Positions 1 to 8,501 of a stretch of DNA of 64,000 nucleotides are shown in pieces. Every line of letters begins with the position of its first letter. Within the stretch, counting starts at the first letter, position 1. The notes under the pieces were generated by a model, which was not told where the DNA came from, made no database searches, and saw nothing but the letters and a program-made list of their open reading frames with translations. Position numbers and translations under genes: made by a program. The DNA comes from Sulfuricella sp. Lineage in GTDB: Bacteria > Pseudomonadota > Gammaproteobacteria > Burkholderiales > Sulfuricellaceae. The stretch lies in contig JBAZID010000001.1 of the NCBI GenBank assembly GCA_041651995.1, positions 186,001 to 250,000 of the forward strand, read 5' to 3'.

Positions 1-72
1 GCGCTGATCCTGTCCGGCGCATTCCCGCTGGGGCTGGCCTTGCTCGCCAGCCAGAAAAGTCCGGCCGATTGA
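1..72 (+). CDS. C-terminal end of an unidentified membrane protein (partial)
   Basis: The window opens inside a reading frame whose last 23 residues are hydrophobic (ALILSGAFPLGLALLAS) followed by a short charged tail (QKSPAD) and a TGA stop. This looks like a final transmembrane helix with a short tail. The stop overlaps the TTG start of the next gene by four bases (TTGA), which suggests translational coupling. Too little is present to name the family. Confidence 0.5.
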   Translation, partial: ALILSGAFPLGLALLASQKSPAD

Positions 73-1274
73 GTTCATTCGATGTCATCGTGATCGGCGC
101 CGGCGCCGCCGGCATGATGTGTGCGGCGCAGGCAGGCATGCGCGGGCGGCGCGTGCTGCTGCTCGACCATGGCGCAAAGCTCGGCGAGCGCATTCGCATT
201 TCGGGCGGTGGGCGCTGCAACTTCAGCAACCGCAGCGTGGGGGCGGAAAATTATCTGTCGCAGAATGCGCACTTCTGCCGCTCTGCCCTGGCCCGCTTTT
301 CCCAGCACGATTTCATCAAGATGGTGGAGCGCCGCCGCATTCCTTACCACGAGCGCGAGCACGGCCAGCTTTTCTGCGACGATTCGGCGCAGGACATCAT
401 CGACATGCTGAAGGACGCCTGCGACGACGCCGGGGTGCAATGGGCCATGTCCTGCGCCGTGCGGCAGGTGACACGGATCGAGGGCATGGACGGCATGCGC
501 TTTGCCGTGGCCATGGAGCGCGGCACCTTCCGCTGCCAGTCGCTGGTCGTCGCCACGGGCGGCCTGGCGGTGCCACAAATCGGGGCCAGTCCCTTCGGCT
601 ACAGGCTGGCGGAGCAGTTCGGCCTGGCCGTGGTGGCGCCAAAACCGGCACTGGTGCCGCTGGCCTTGGCACCCGAAACACTGGCTCCGCTCAAGCCGCT
701 AGCCGGTTCCACGCTCGACGCCGCGACACTGTGCAATGGCGGTTCATTCCGCGAAAATGTCTTGCTCACTCACCGCGGGCTTTCCGGGCCGGCCATCCTG
801 CAGATTTCCAGTTACTGGCAGATGCAGGAATACGGCGGCGGCAAACGGCAGCCGATCGAGATCGACCTGCTGCCTGATATCGACGCGGCAGCCTGGCTGG
901 CTGAACACCGCCACAGCAAGGCACTGCTTTCCAGGCTGCTGACGGAACACCTGCCGCGCCGTTTCGCGCATGAATGGTGCGCGCTGTTCGGCTGGGAGCG
1001 GCCGATCAATGAACTATCCAGGCGTGACATTGGCACCATAGCCGAGGCGCTCAAGGGCTGGGCCCTGATGCCTTCCGGTACGCTGGGTTATGCCAAGGCA
1101 GAGGTGACGCTAGGCGGGGTGGATACCAATGCGCTGTCTTCCAGAACCATGGAAGCCAAGGCGCTGCCGGGGCTCTTTTTTATCGGCGAAGTGGTGGACG
1201 TCACCGGCTGGCTGGGGGGCTACAACTTCCAGTGGGCATGGTCATCGGGCTGGGTCGCAGGGCAGTTTTCCTAG
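69..1274 (+). CDS. HI0933/YhiN-family NAD(P)/FAD-dependent flavoprotein
   Basis: A 401-residue cytoplasmic flavoprotein of the HI0933 family (YhiN/BaiN-like). The FAD-binding GAGAAG motif lies at residues 10-15. The family signature SGGGRCNFSN follows at about 45-54, and a C-terminal FIGEVVDVTGWLGGYN block closes the FAD site. Length is normal for the family. The start is TTG, chosen because the dinucleotide-binding strand begins four residues later and no upstream ATG is in frame. The substrate of most family members is unknown, so the reaction is not assigned. Confidence 0.88.
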   Translation: MSSFDVIVIGAGAAGMMCAAQAGMRGRRVLLLDHGAKLGERIRISGGGRCNFSNRSVGAENYLSQNAHFCRSALARFSQHDFIKMVERRRIPYHEREHGQLFCDDSAQDIIDMLKDACDDAGVQWAMSCAVRQVTRIEGMDGMRFAVAMERGTFRCQSLVVATGGLAVPQIGASPFGYRLAEQFGLAVVAPKPALVPLALAPETLAPLKPLAGSTLDAATLCNGGSFRENVLLTHRGLSGPAILQISSYWQMQEYGGGKRQPIEIDLLPDIDAAAWLAEHRHSKALLSRLLTEHLPRRFAHEWCALFGWERPINELSRRDIGTIAEALKGWALMPSGTLGYAKAEVTLGGVDTNALSSRTMEAKALPGLFFIGEVVDVTGWLGGYNFQWAWSSGWVAGQFS

Positions 1275-1328
1275 GATGCAGACAGCCTGGCACTGCAAAT
1301 CATAGATCCGGTGTTGAAGATTGGGTTT

Positions 1329-1360
1329 GTTGGGTTACGCGATAAAGCCGCTAACCCAAC
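1329..1360. repeat. short palindromic repeat (GTTGGGTTA arms)
   Basis: A nine-base inverted repeat GTTGGGTTA / TAACCCAAC with a 14-base spacer lies in the gap between the converging flavoprotein and amiC genes. No T-run follows, so it is more like a dispersed palindromic element than a classical terminator. Its GGGTT/AACCC character resembles the larger element after tyrA. Confidence 0.55.
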
Positions 1361-1404
1361 CTACACATTTGCAGCGCATGTTGCGTAATCAATGGGTTCA
1401 GACA

Positions 1405-2844
1405 CTAGTCTGCCTGGGCCAGCCTGGACTTGGCCAGCGGAGGATTCTTGGTGAAGTAACTGCGAATCCCGGCAAGAATGGCTTTGGCCATTTTGTCCTG
1501 GTAGGCATCATCATTGAGGCGCCGCTCTTCCTCCGGGTTGGAGATAAACGCCGTTTCCACCAGAATGGAGGGGATATCGGGCGACTTGAGAACCGCGAAG
1601 CTTGCCTGTTCCACTGCGCCCTTGTGCAAGGCATTGATCCCACCCAGCTCCCCCAGCACCGCCTTGCCCAGCTTCAGGCTGTCGTTGATGGTCGCGGTCT
1701 GCGACAGATCAAGCAGGGTACGCGCCAGATAGGGATCTTTCACATCCAGGTTAACGCCACCGATCAGATCGGCATCATTTTCTTTCTTTGCCAGCCAGCG
1801 CGCCGCAGCCGAGGTGGCACCGCGCTCCGACAGCGCATATACCGATGAGCCACGCGCCTCGGGGCGGGTGAAGGCATCGGCATGAATGGATACAAACAGG
1901 TCCGCGCTGACTTTACGCGCTTTGAGAACCCTGCCGTTGAGTGGAATGAAGTAATCGCCGTCCCGGATCAGCACACCACGCATATTGGGCTCATTGTCCA
2001 CGATGTCCTTGAGGCGTTTGGCAATCGAGAGCGTTACATCTTTTTCGTTTGTGCCACGCGCACCGCGCGCGCCAGGATCTTCGCCGCCATGCCCGGCGTC
2101 AATGGCAATCGTGACCAGCCGGGTGACCTGCAGATCGGATTTGTGTTTATTCGCCTTGGCGGGCTTTGCGACGCTCTCTTTTTTCCACTCCGTCATGACT
2201 TCTTTTGGCTGTTCAACTGCTTCCGGAACAGGTTGAGCCACTGCGGGGAGAGCTGGAGCGGGTGGCGCCATAGCCACTTTTTCTTCTCCCTGCGCCTCCT
2301 CCGGCATGCCACCCGCAGCCTGGCGAGGCGAAGTCACGAGCGCCATCAGGGGGTCAATCGCCTGCAATGGATAAATATCGACGACCAGCCGGTTGCCGTA
2401 TTCGCCAACAGGAGGAAGCGTGAATACCGATGGTTTGACCTCACTTTTAAGATCCAGCACCACGCGTACCACATTGGGCTTGAAACGCCCTACACGAACC
2501 AGCCTGACGTAGGGGTCGGCATTTCCGATCATGGCTGAAAGCCCGCTCAGAACAGCATTGGGTTCGACACCTTCAAGATCGAGCACTAGACGTTCTGGAT
2601 CCTTGATGGAGGAGAAGGAAAACTTGACGGGCTGGGAAAGCTCCAGGGTGATACGCGTATATTCAGCAGCAGGCCAGACCCGTGCTGCGGTAACCACGGG
2701 TGCCGCGTTTACCGTATTCACCGCAAACAGGGCCAGTAGAAACGTTGCCCACAGCAATCCCAGGCCGCACAGCGAAAACAGGCTGCGGCGGGATAATTTC
2801 CACGCACTCAGAGGTTGTTCATGTTCTGAAGCCGGTTTAAACAT
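1405..2844 (-). CDS. amiC: N-acetylmuramoyl-L-alanine amidase with AMIN domain
   Basis: A 479-residue periplasmic amidase that cleaves the amide bond between muramic acid and the stem peptide during daughter-cell separation. An N-terminal twin-arginine signal (LSRRSLFSL, then a hydrophobic core ending near VNA-AP) fits the Tat export known for AmiA/AmiC. An AMIN domain follows at about residues 50-150, then a Pro/Ala-rich linker. The C-terminal Amidase_3 domain has the zinc ligands in AIDAGHGGEDPG, the Glu of NEKDVTL and the His of FVSIHADAF, plus the catalytic Glu in ILVETAFISN. The start overlaps the end of tsaE by 37 bases, so the two are co-transcribed. This tsaE-amiC pairing is common in proteobacteria. 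Confidence 0.93.
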   Translation of the reverse strand: MFKPASEHEQPLSAWKLSRRSLFSLCGLGLLWATFLLALFAVNTVNAAPVVTAARVWPAAEYTRITLELSQPVKFSFSSIKDPERLVLDLEGVEPNAVLSGLSAMIGNADPYVRLVRVGRFKPNVVRVVLDLKSEVKPSVFTLPPVGEYGNRLVVDIYPLQAIDPLMALVTSPRQAAGGMPEEAQGEEKVAMAPPAPALPAVAQPVPEAVEQPKEVMTEWKKESVAKPAKANKHKSDLQVTRLVTIAIDAGHGGEDPGARGARGTNEKDVTLSIAKRLKDIVDNEPNMRGVLIRDGDYFIPLNGRVLKARKVSADLFVSIHADAFTRPEARGSSVYALSERGATSAAARWLAKKENDADLIGGVNLDVKDPYLARTLLDLSQTATINDSLKLGKAVLGELGGINALHKGAVEQASFAVLKSPDIPSILVETAFISNPEEERRLNDDAYQDKMAKAILAGIRSYFTKNPPLAKSRLAQAD

Positions 2845-3275
2845 TGCCTGCCTGCCTCCGATACCGCCATCAGCACCACATCCCGTCCGTCATCCTGGAT
2901 CTGGAACTGAATTTCCACGTCTGCCGGGGGCAAAAAACCCGAGGCTTTTTCCGGCCATTCCACCAGACATACGGCGGCCGGATTGAAATATTCCCGAAAC
3001 CCCGACCCTTCCCATTCTTCCGGATCGGCGAATCTATATAAATCAAAGTGGTATAAGTTTAAACTAGAAACAACGTAAAGTTCAACCAGTGTGTAGGTCG
3101 GGCTTTTTACTTTTCCCTCATAACCCAGCCCGCGTAGAATGGCACGGACCAGGGTGGTTTTCCCTGCACCGAGGTCTCCGGAGAGATAGATGACCAACCC
3201 CGGATGCAGCGCCAGAGCCAGTTCCGCACCCAGTTCAAGGGTGCTGTTTTCATCCGCGAGGTATCGCGACAATTC
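2808..3275 (-). CDS. tsaE: tRNA threonylcarbamoyladenosine biosynthesis ATPase TsaE
   Basis: TsaE is the ATPase that works with TsaB and TsaD to place threonylcarbamoyl on A37 of ANN-reading tRNAs. The Walker A motif GDLGAGKTT, the SPTYTLV block and the YHFDLYR/EWPE elements are all present. I start at the internal ATG (MELSRYLADE), giving 155 residues, close to the E. coli length. It also avoids a 19-base overlap with divergent queG. An upstream ATG at 3302 would add nine residues and cannot be excluded. Confidence 0.93.
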   Translation of the reverse strand, partial: ELSRYLADENSTLELGAELALALHPGLVIYLSGDLGAGKTTLVRAILRGLGYEGKVKSPTYTLVELYVVSSLNLYHFDLYRFADPEEWEGSGFREYFNPAAVCLVEWPEKASGFLPPADVEIQFQIQDDGRDVVLMAVSEAGRQCLNRLQNMNNL

Positions 3276-3283
3276 CATATTGG

Positions 3284-4399
3284 ATGCTTGTGCAGGTTTC
3301 ATGTTCTGATTCTGATTACGGCAAACTGAGCGAAAAAATTAAGTCATGGGGCAAGGAACTGGGCTTCCAGGCCGTCGCCATCAGCTCACCACAGCTTGCG
3401 CAGGCTGAAACGCGCTTGCTGGAATGGCTGGCGCATGGCCACCACGGCGAGATGCATTATATGGCAAGCCACGGCGTGAAGCGCAGCCGTCCTGCCGAAC
3501 TGGTGCCCGGCACGCTGACCGTGATCAGCGCACGACTCGATTATTTGCCACCGGACGCCCGCGACAGCGAGGAAGTCCTCGCCAGCGCGGACAAAGCCTT
3601 TATTTCACGCTATGCGCTGGGACGTGACTACCACAAGACCCTGCGCAACAGACTTCAAAAGCTGGCTGACCGCATCCAGGAAGCCATCGGGCCGTTCGGC
3701 TACCGCGTCTTCACTGACAGCGCCCCGGTGATGGAAGTCGAGCTGGCTGCCCAGGCCGGGCTGGGCTGGCGCGGCAAACACAGCCTGCTGCTGTCGCGCG
3801 ATCATGGCTCGCGCTTCTTTCTCGGCGAGATTTACACCGACCTGCCCCTGCCTCCCGACCCGCCGCAGTCAAGCCATTGCGGCACCTGCACCCGCTGCAT
3901 CGGCGCCTGCCCCACCCAGGCGATCATCGCCCCCTACCAGGTGGATGCGCGGCGCTGCATTTCCTACCTCACCATCGAGCTGAAAAGCAGCATCCCCCTG
4001 GAACTGCGAGCGCTAATGGGCAACCGCATCTACGGCTGCGATGACTGCCAGCTGGTTTGCCCCTGGAACCGCCATGCACAACTGAGCATGGAGAAGGATT
4101 TCATGGTGCGCCATGGACTCGACGCACCCGGCCTGGTCGCGCTTTTTGCATGGAGTGAAGCAGAATTCAGGGATAAAACTGCGGGTAGCGCCATCCACCG
4201 CATCGGATTCGAGCGCTGGTTGCGCAATATCGCGGTCGCCCTGGGCAATGCCCCAACCTGCGATGCAGTATTGCAGGCGTTAACCAACCGCTGGGACTAT
4301 CCATCGGAACTGGTGCGGGAGCATATTGCCTGGGCGCTGGCACAACACGGTCAACCATGCGATGATTGGCGCAATTCAGAAAACCGGCTCGATAACTAA
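3284..4399 (+). CDS. queG: Epoxyqueuosine reductase QueG
   Basis: QueG performs the last step of queuosine synthesis, reducing epoxyqueuosine in the tRNA wobble position with cobalamin and two [4Fe-4S] clusters. The 371-residue protein has the DUF1730 N-terminal half with the FTDSAPVMEVELA stretch. Ferredoxin-like cysteines lie in CGTCTRCIGACPTQA and CDDCQLVCPWN. The HEAT-like C-terminal tail is intact. Only two bases separate its stop from the FNR-type gene downstream, so these two are probably one transcript. No strong Shine-Dalgarno supports the first ATG, and a GTG two codons later is possible. Confidence 0.94.
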   Translation: MLVQVSCSDSDYGKLSEKIKSWGKELGFQAVAISSPQLAQAETRLLEWLAHGHHGEMHYMASHGVKRSRPAELVPGTLTVISARLDYLPPDARDSEEVLASADKAFISRYALGRDYHKTLRNRLQKLADRIQEAIGPFGYRVFTDSAPVMEVELAAQAGLGWRGKHSLLLSRDHGSRFFLGEIYTDLPLPPDPPQSSHCGTCTRCIGACPTQAIIAPYQVDARRCISYLTIELKSSIPLELRALMGNRIYGCDDCQLVCPWNRHAQLSMEKDFMVRHGLDAPGLVALFAWSEAEFRDKTAGSAIHRIGFERWLRNIAVALGNAPTCDAVLQALTNRWDYPSELVREHIAWALAQHGQPCDDWRNSENRLDN

Positions 4400-4401
4400 A
4401 T

Positions 4402-5169
4402 ATGCAACAGAAAGCACACAAGCTGTTTGCCGATATCGTTGATGTGCGTTACCCCAAACCCGCCTGCTCTGCCTGCGATCTGCGCGAGCTGTGGTGCCTC
4501 CCCTCCGGACTCAAGGGACCGCAATCCCAGCAACTGGACAACATTATCAACCGCCGCAAGCGGGTCAAGCGCGGCGAACATCTCTACCGCTCTGGCGATC
4601 CATTCCGCTCACTCTATGCCCTGCGCACCGGCTTTTTCAAGACCGTCCTGAGCAGCGAGAATGGTCAGGATCTTGTCACCGGGTTTCACATGAATGGCGA
4701 TCTGCTGGGTCTGGATGCCATCTGCGACGACAGTCACTGTTGCAATGCCATTGCCCTGGAAGATAGCGAAATCTGCGAAATTCCCTATCCGGCACTGGAA
4801 AACTTGTGCCGGGAAATTCCCGCCCTGCAACACCACTTCCACAAAATCATGAGCCGCGAGATTGCGCGCGACCATGACCTGATGGCACTGCTTTCAAGCA
4901 TGAACGCGGATGAGCGCATTGCCGCCTTTCTGATCAACTTGTCCCAGCGCTTCGAGACACGCGGCTATTCGCCGGTCCAGTTCCAGCTGCGCATGACGCG
5001 CGGTGAAATCGGCAGCTACCTCGGGCTCAAACTGGAGACTGTCAGCCGAACCCTGTCGAAGCTTCAGGAAGAAGGCACGATTGGCGTGAAGAACAAGCAC
5101 CTCACTCTCAATGACCTGCCCCGCCTGAAGCAGATCGTCGGACGCGGCACCCGCCTCTGCAAGAACTGA
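4402..5169 (+). CDS. fnr: FNR-type oxygen-sensing transcription regulator
   Basis: A 255-residue Crp/Fnr-family activator. Candidate iron-sulfur ligands are C22, C25 and C32 in the N-terminal arm plus C125 (SEICEIP), which aligns with C122 of E. coli FNR. The N-terminal spacing is CX2CX6C rather than the CX2CX5C of E. coli. The cNMP-like beta-roll follows (GFHMNGDLLGLDAI). The recognition helix (LETVSRTLSKLQ) keeps the Glu, Ser and Arg that read TTGAT half sites. Matching boxes occur upstream of ccoN and ccoI, the divisions it faces on the opposite strand. It is therefore the likely activator of the cbb3 cluster. Confidence 0.9.
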   Translation: MQQKAHKLFADIVDVRYPKPACSACDLRELWCLPSGLKGPQSQQLDNIINRRKRVKRGEHLYRSGDPFRSLYALRTGFFKTVLSSENGQDLVTGFHMNGDLLGLDAICDDSHCCNAIALEDSEICEIPYPALENLCREIPALQHHFHKIMSREIARDHDLMALLSSMNADERIAAFLINLSQRFETRGYSPVQFQLRMTRGEIGSYLGLKLETVSRTLSKLQEEGTIGVKNKHLTLNDLPRLKQIVGRGTRLCKN

Positions 5170-5184
5170 GCACCCGCCCCCCAT

Positions 5185-5316
5185 TCAGGCGTTGGGATCA
5201 CCCGATTTCCGGATGAACCAGACAATGAAAAACACCGCCATCACCAGCACAAAGCCAATCGTGAACATGCTAAGCAGGCCGGTATCCGTTTTGAACAGCA
5301 GATCCATCACTACCAT
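5185..5316 (-). CDS. DUF3149-type single-span membrane protein in the cbb3 cluster
   Basis: A 43-residue protein starting MVVMDLLFKTDTGLLSM, with one hydrophobic helix (FTIGFVLVMAVFFIVWFI) and a short basic/polar tail. The LLF-TD-GL-S pattern before the helix is that of DUF3149 proteins as I recall the family. A GGGAGG Shine-Dalgarno five to six bases before the ATG supports translation. It lies 32 bases downstream of ccoH on the same strand, so it is the last gene of the ccoNOQPGH transcript. A role in cbb3 oxidase assembly or as an accessory subunit is inferred from position only. Confidence 0.75.
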   Translation of the reverse strand: MVVMDLLFKTDTGLLSMFTIGFVLVMAVFFIVWFIRKSGDPNA

Positions 5317-5348
5317 TTCATCCTCCCTATTGCTTCATTGACAAAAAA

Positions 5349-5867
5349 CTAGCCGTTGACTTGCAATGCAACCACATTTTCCCTGGGAAAATGCAATTTA
5401 CCGCTCAGACGCCAACGACTGTCCGCATCTTCCAGAACCAATCTCCAGCGTGTCGGCTCCAGGGCTTTCACCTGCCCTTCGTAGTAGCCCGAAGCGCCTT
5501 GCTCCAGGATCACCACATGGTCCATGTCGGAGCGGGTCGGATGCAATACCTTGAGCCTCAGGGTTGACGGCAGCGCACCGCCATCACCCTGCTGCAACAT
5601 TACGCGCAATTGTGTGGCATCACTCCCCACCATTACCTGCGCCTTGAGTTGAAGGGATTGCGCCATCTGGTCACGCGCGATGGTCTGATTGATTGCCAGT
5701 CCTTTCTTGTAATAATCGTCCTCCACCAGGCCGTCATCAGTCGCAACGGCAATCCAGGCCGTCGCAAAGCCGGCCACCACCACAGCTATCGGCCCTGCCA
5801 TCAAAATCCAGGGCCATGGTTCGCGATACCAGGGTTTATTGGGTTGAGTCGTGGCGGTCATCATCAC
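5349..5867 (-). CDS. ccoH: cbb3 oxidase assembly protein FixH/CcoH
   Basis: A 172-residue FixH-family protein needed for cbb3 oxidase assembly. It has one N-terminal membrane helix (residues about 19-40) and the family hallmark VEDDYYKKGLAINQ directly after it. A periplasmic Ig-like domain with the usual GYYEG and RW-L-LED-D blocks follows. The ATG overlaps the ccoG stop by four bases, so translation is coupled. MMMTATTQ offers several starts; the first is used. Confidence 0.92.
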   Translation of the reverse strand: MMMTATTQPNKPWYREPWPWILMAGPIAVVVAGFATAWIAVATDDGLVEDDYYKKGLAINQTIARDQMAQSLQLKAQVMVGSDATQLRVMLQQGDGGALPSTLRLKVLHPTRSDMDHVVILEQGASGYYEGQVKALEPTRWRLVLEDADSRWRLSGKLHFPRENVVALQVNG

Positions 5868-7312
5868 CTCACTATAAAACTGGTTTTTTCACTGACAGAA
5901 AAGGCCGGATTATCAACATCCTGCACCTGTATATAAACCGGGGTAGAGCCCGGCTTCACATCATTCGGGTCAACCCGCAAGCTGATCGAAATCGTATGCG
6001 ATTCTGCCGCATGCACTTCCAGAGGCTGCGCTTCACCTGTCACCACTTTCAAGCCCTCCAGGCCGGAAGCAGTGAGTATGTAACGATGCGGCTTTTCATC
6101 CATATTGATGATCTGCATGTGATAGACGTTTTCCAGCAGCCCATCGTCGGCCTCCCGCACCAGTGTCATGCGGTCACGCATGATATTGGCCTTGAGCGGC
6201 GTGCGCAGATACAGGGCGGCGCCCAGCGCCACCGTAATGGCAACCAGAATGGCGGCATACACCAGCACGCGCGGCCGGAACACATGAGCCAGCATGGTTC
6301 GCTCGGAAAACTTGCCAAGCATGACATTTTCCGTTGAATAGCGGATCAGGCCACGCGGGTAGTTCATCTTGTCCATGACCTGATTACAACCATCGATACA
6401 GGCGGCGCAACCAATGCACTCGTATTGCAAGCCCTTGCGGATATCGATGCCGGTCGGACAAACCTGGACGCAGATGCCGCAATCCACGCAGGCGCCCTTG
6501 CCACCGGCACGATAGTCAGACCCTTTCCTGCGCGGCCCACGCGGCTCACCGCGCTGCTCATCGTAAGTAATAATGAGGGTGTCCGGATCGAACATCACGC
6601 TCTGGAAACGCGCATAGGGGCACATGTAGAGGCACACCTGCTCTCGCATCCAGGCAGCATTGCCGTAAGTGGCAAAAGCATAAAAAAACACCCAGAAGGT
6701 TTCCCACGGCCCCATGCCAAAACTGACGAACAAGACAGCCAGTTCCCGGATGGGCGTGAAATAACCCACAAATGTAAAACCGGTCCACAGCGCCAGCGCA
6801 ATCCAGATAGTGTGCTTTGCCGTTTTGAGGAAAACCTTGCGCCTGCCCCACTCCGCCTTGTCCAGCTTGATGCGCTTCTGCCGGTCACCTTCAATGAACT
6901 GTTCAATCCACATGAAAAGCTCGGTATAAACCGTCTGCGGACAGGCATAGCCGCACCAGATACGCCCGGCCACGGCAGTAAAAAGAAACAGCCCGAGGGC
7001 AGAAATAATCAGCAAGCCGGTCAGGTAGATAAAATCCTGGGGAAAGAACACCGTGCCAAAAATATAAAATCTTCTCGTCAGCAGATCAAACAGCACTGCC
7101 GGACGGTCATTCCATGTCAGCCACGGCAGGCCAAAGTAGACCAGCTGGGTCAGCACCACGCCCCACACGCGCAGACGGGCAAAAATACCACTCACCGAAC
7201 GTGGCTGGATTTTCTTGCGCACTGCGTACAGTTCATCGCTTTCATCCTCGACCGGAGAGGTCGAGGTATTTCTTGCCTGATTCAAAACCGGCTCCTGAAG
7301 AAATTCTTGCAT
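5864..7312 (-). CDS. ccoG: cbb3 oxidase accessory polyferredoxin CcoG (FixG/RdxA)
   Basis: A 482-residue membrane-bound polyferredoxin that acts in copper reduction or delivery for CuB insertion into cbb3 oxidase. Membrane segments are followed by the WCGYACPQTVYTE motif and EQFIEG/RMEL-like region. Two 4Fe-4S motifs follow (CVDCGICVQVCPTGID and CIGCAACIDGCNQVMDK), then a C-terminal FixG Ig-like domain. The frame is open further upstream. I start at MQEFLQEP because a GGAGG Shine-Dalgarno sits seven bases before it and the extra upstream residues do not resemble the family. Confidence 0.93.
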   Translation of the reverse strand: MQEFLQEPVLNQARNTSTSPVEDESDELYAVRKKIQPRSVSGIFARLRVWGVVLTQLVYFGLPWLTWNDRPAVLFDLLTRRFYIFGTVFFPQDFIYLTGLLIISALGLFLFTAVAGRIWCGYACPQTVYTELFMWIEQFIEGDRQKRIKLDKAEWGRRKVFLKTAKHTIWIALALWTGFTFVGYFTPIRELAVLFVSFGMGPWETFWVFFYAFATYGNAAWMREQVCLYMCPYARFQSVMFDPDTLIITYDEQRGEPRGPRRKGSDYRAGGKGACVDCGICVQVCPTGIDIRKGLQYECIGCAACIDGCNQVMDKMNYPRGLIRYSTENVMLGKFSERTMLAHVFRPRVLVYAAILVAITVALGAALYLRTPLKANIMRDRMTLVREADDGLLENVYHMQIINMDEKPHRYILTASGLEGLKVVTGEAQPLEVHAAESHTISISLRVDPNDVKPGSTPVYIQVQDVDNPAFSVSEKTSFIVR

Positions 7313-7356
7313 GGCCTGCCTCCGGGCAAGCCATGCAGGAATTCCCTGGAAGAATC

Positions 7357-7384
7357 GGGCCAAATGGATAGTCCCATTCGGCCC
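7357..7384 (-). other. intercistronic hairpin between ccoP and ccoG
   Basis: An 11-base stem (GGGCCGAATGG / CCATTTGGCCC, one G-U pair) with a six-base loop lies just after the ccoP stop and before the ccoG ribosome site. No U-run follows. It could protect the 3' end of the ccoNOQP part of the message or attenuate read-through into ccoG. Confidence 0.45.
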
Positions 7385-7401
7385 GGCCCGACTACAACAA
7401 C

Positions 7402-8304
7402 TTACTTGCCTTCTGACAAACCATACACGTAGGCAGCCAGCAAGTGAACCTTGGCCTCGCCAAGGAAATCCTTCCATGCCGGCATCACGCCGTTACGGCC
7501 CTTGCTTATGGTCTCGATGACCGTTTTCTCGGAACCGCCGTACAGCCACACCTTGTCGGTCAGGTTGGGCGCGCCCAGCGCCTGCATGCCTGTACCCGCA
7601 GGCAGATGGCAGGCAGCACAAATCTGCTCGAACTTGGGCTTGCCGGCCGCAGCGAGGTTGGCATCATGTACTTTCCCTGACAGGGAGAACACGTAATTGG
7701 CAACCTCCCTGACACCCGCATCGCCCAGCACTGGCCCATGCGGCGGCATGATGCCGGTACGGCCATTCATGATGCTGGCCTTGATGGTTTCCGGATCACC
7801 GCCATAGAGCCAGTCCTTGTCGCCCAGGCTGGGGAACCCTCTGGAGCCACCCGCGTCGGAACCATGGCATTGGGAACAGTAGGTGACGAACAGGCGCTGC
7901 CCCATCTGCTTGGCTTCCGGATCGGCTGCAACCGTCTTCAGATCCTGTTTCAGGAACTTGTTGAAGATCGGGTCATAGGTTTCCGCAGCGTGCTTCATCT
8001 CGCCTTCCCACTGCCCCGCCGAGCTCCAGCCCCAGATCCCCTTGAAACTGCCCAGGCCGGGATAGAGCACCAGATAGACCAGTGAAAAAACCACTGTGAT
8101 ATAAAACAACCAGCTCCACCATGCCGGAAGCGGATTGTTCCATTCCGCCAGGTCGCCGTCCCACAGGTGGCCTGTCGTATCCACCTGCCCCGAGGTGCGC
8201 TTGATGCTCACCGCCTTCAGGAATACGGCACAGCCAATCACGCTGACCAGGGTAATCCCGGCGACGAACAGGCTCCAAAAGTCGCTTACAAAATCACTCA
8301 TCAT
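7402..8304 (-). CDS. ccoP: cbb3-type cytochrome c oxidase subunit III CcoP
   Basis: The diheme cytochrome c subunit that passes electrons to CcoO and the catalytic subunit. It is 300 residues long. Two N-terminal membrane helices precede the conserved DGDLAEWNNPLPAWW stretch. Two c-type heme sites follow (CSQCH and CAACH), each with a downstream PPHG or MPAW methionine region. The protein is long because two N-terminal helices are present, as in CcoP of several beta- and gammaproteobacteria. A second Met follows directly (MMSDF); either may start translation. Confidence 0.96.
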   Translation of the reverse strand: MMSDFVSDFWSLFVAGITLVSVIGCAVFLKAVSIKRTSGQVDTTGHLWDGDLAEWNNPLPAWWSWLFYITVVFSLVYLVLYPGLGSFKGIWGWSSAGQWEGEMKHAAETYDPIFNKFLKQDLKTVAADPEAKQMGQRLFVTYCSQCHGSDAGGSRGFPSLGDKDWLYGGDPETIKASIMNGRTGIMPPHGPVLGDAGVREVANYVFSLSGKVHDANLAAAGKPKFEQICAACHLPAGTGMQALGAPNLTDKVWLYGGSEKTVIETISKGRNGVMPAWKDFLGEAKVHLLAAYVYGLSEGK

Positions 8305-8311
8305 TTCCTCC

Positions 8312-8497
8312 TTAGTGTTCCGCTGCCCGGGGCACGGAATTCACATTAACCCGTTCAAATTCATCATCGTCCAGCGGTAGCCTGGCTGCTTCATCGAACG
8401 CCGGCTTGCGGCCTCCGCTGAAGGCCCAGACAACGATACCGAGGAAGGTAATGAACGACACCACCGTCACGATTGATCTGAGATCGTTGATGTCCAT
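8312..8497 (-). CDS. ccoQ: cbb3 oxidase small subunit CcoQ
   Basis: A 61-residue single-span protein (VTVVSFITFLGIVVWAFS) with the typical FDEAARLPLDDD cytoplasmic segment of CcoQ/FixQ. It lies between ccoO and ccoP with only 4 and 7 bases of spacing. CcoQ stabilises the assembled oxidase. Confidence 0.93.
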   Translation of the reverse strand: MDINDLRSIVTVVSFITFLGIVVWAFSGGRKPAFDEAARLPLDDDEFERVNVNSVPRAAEH

Positions 8498-8501
8498 GGC
8501 T

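Noticed and set aside
5170..5184. Terminator between the FNR gene and the cbb3 cluster
   Set aside because: The 15-base gap between stops has no hairpin with a T-run.
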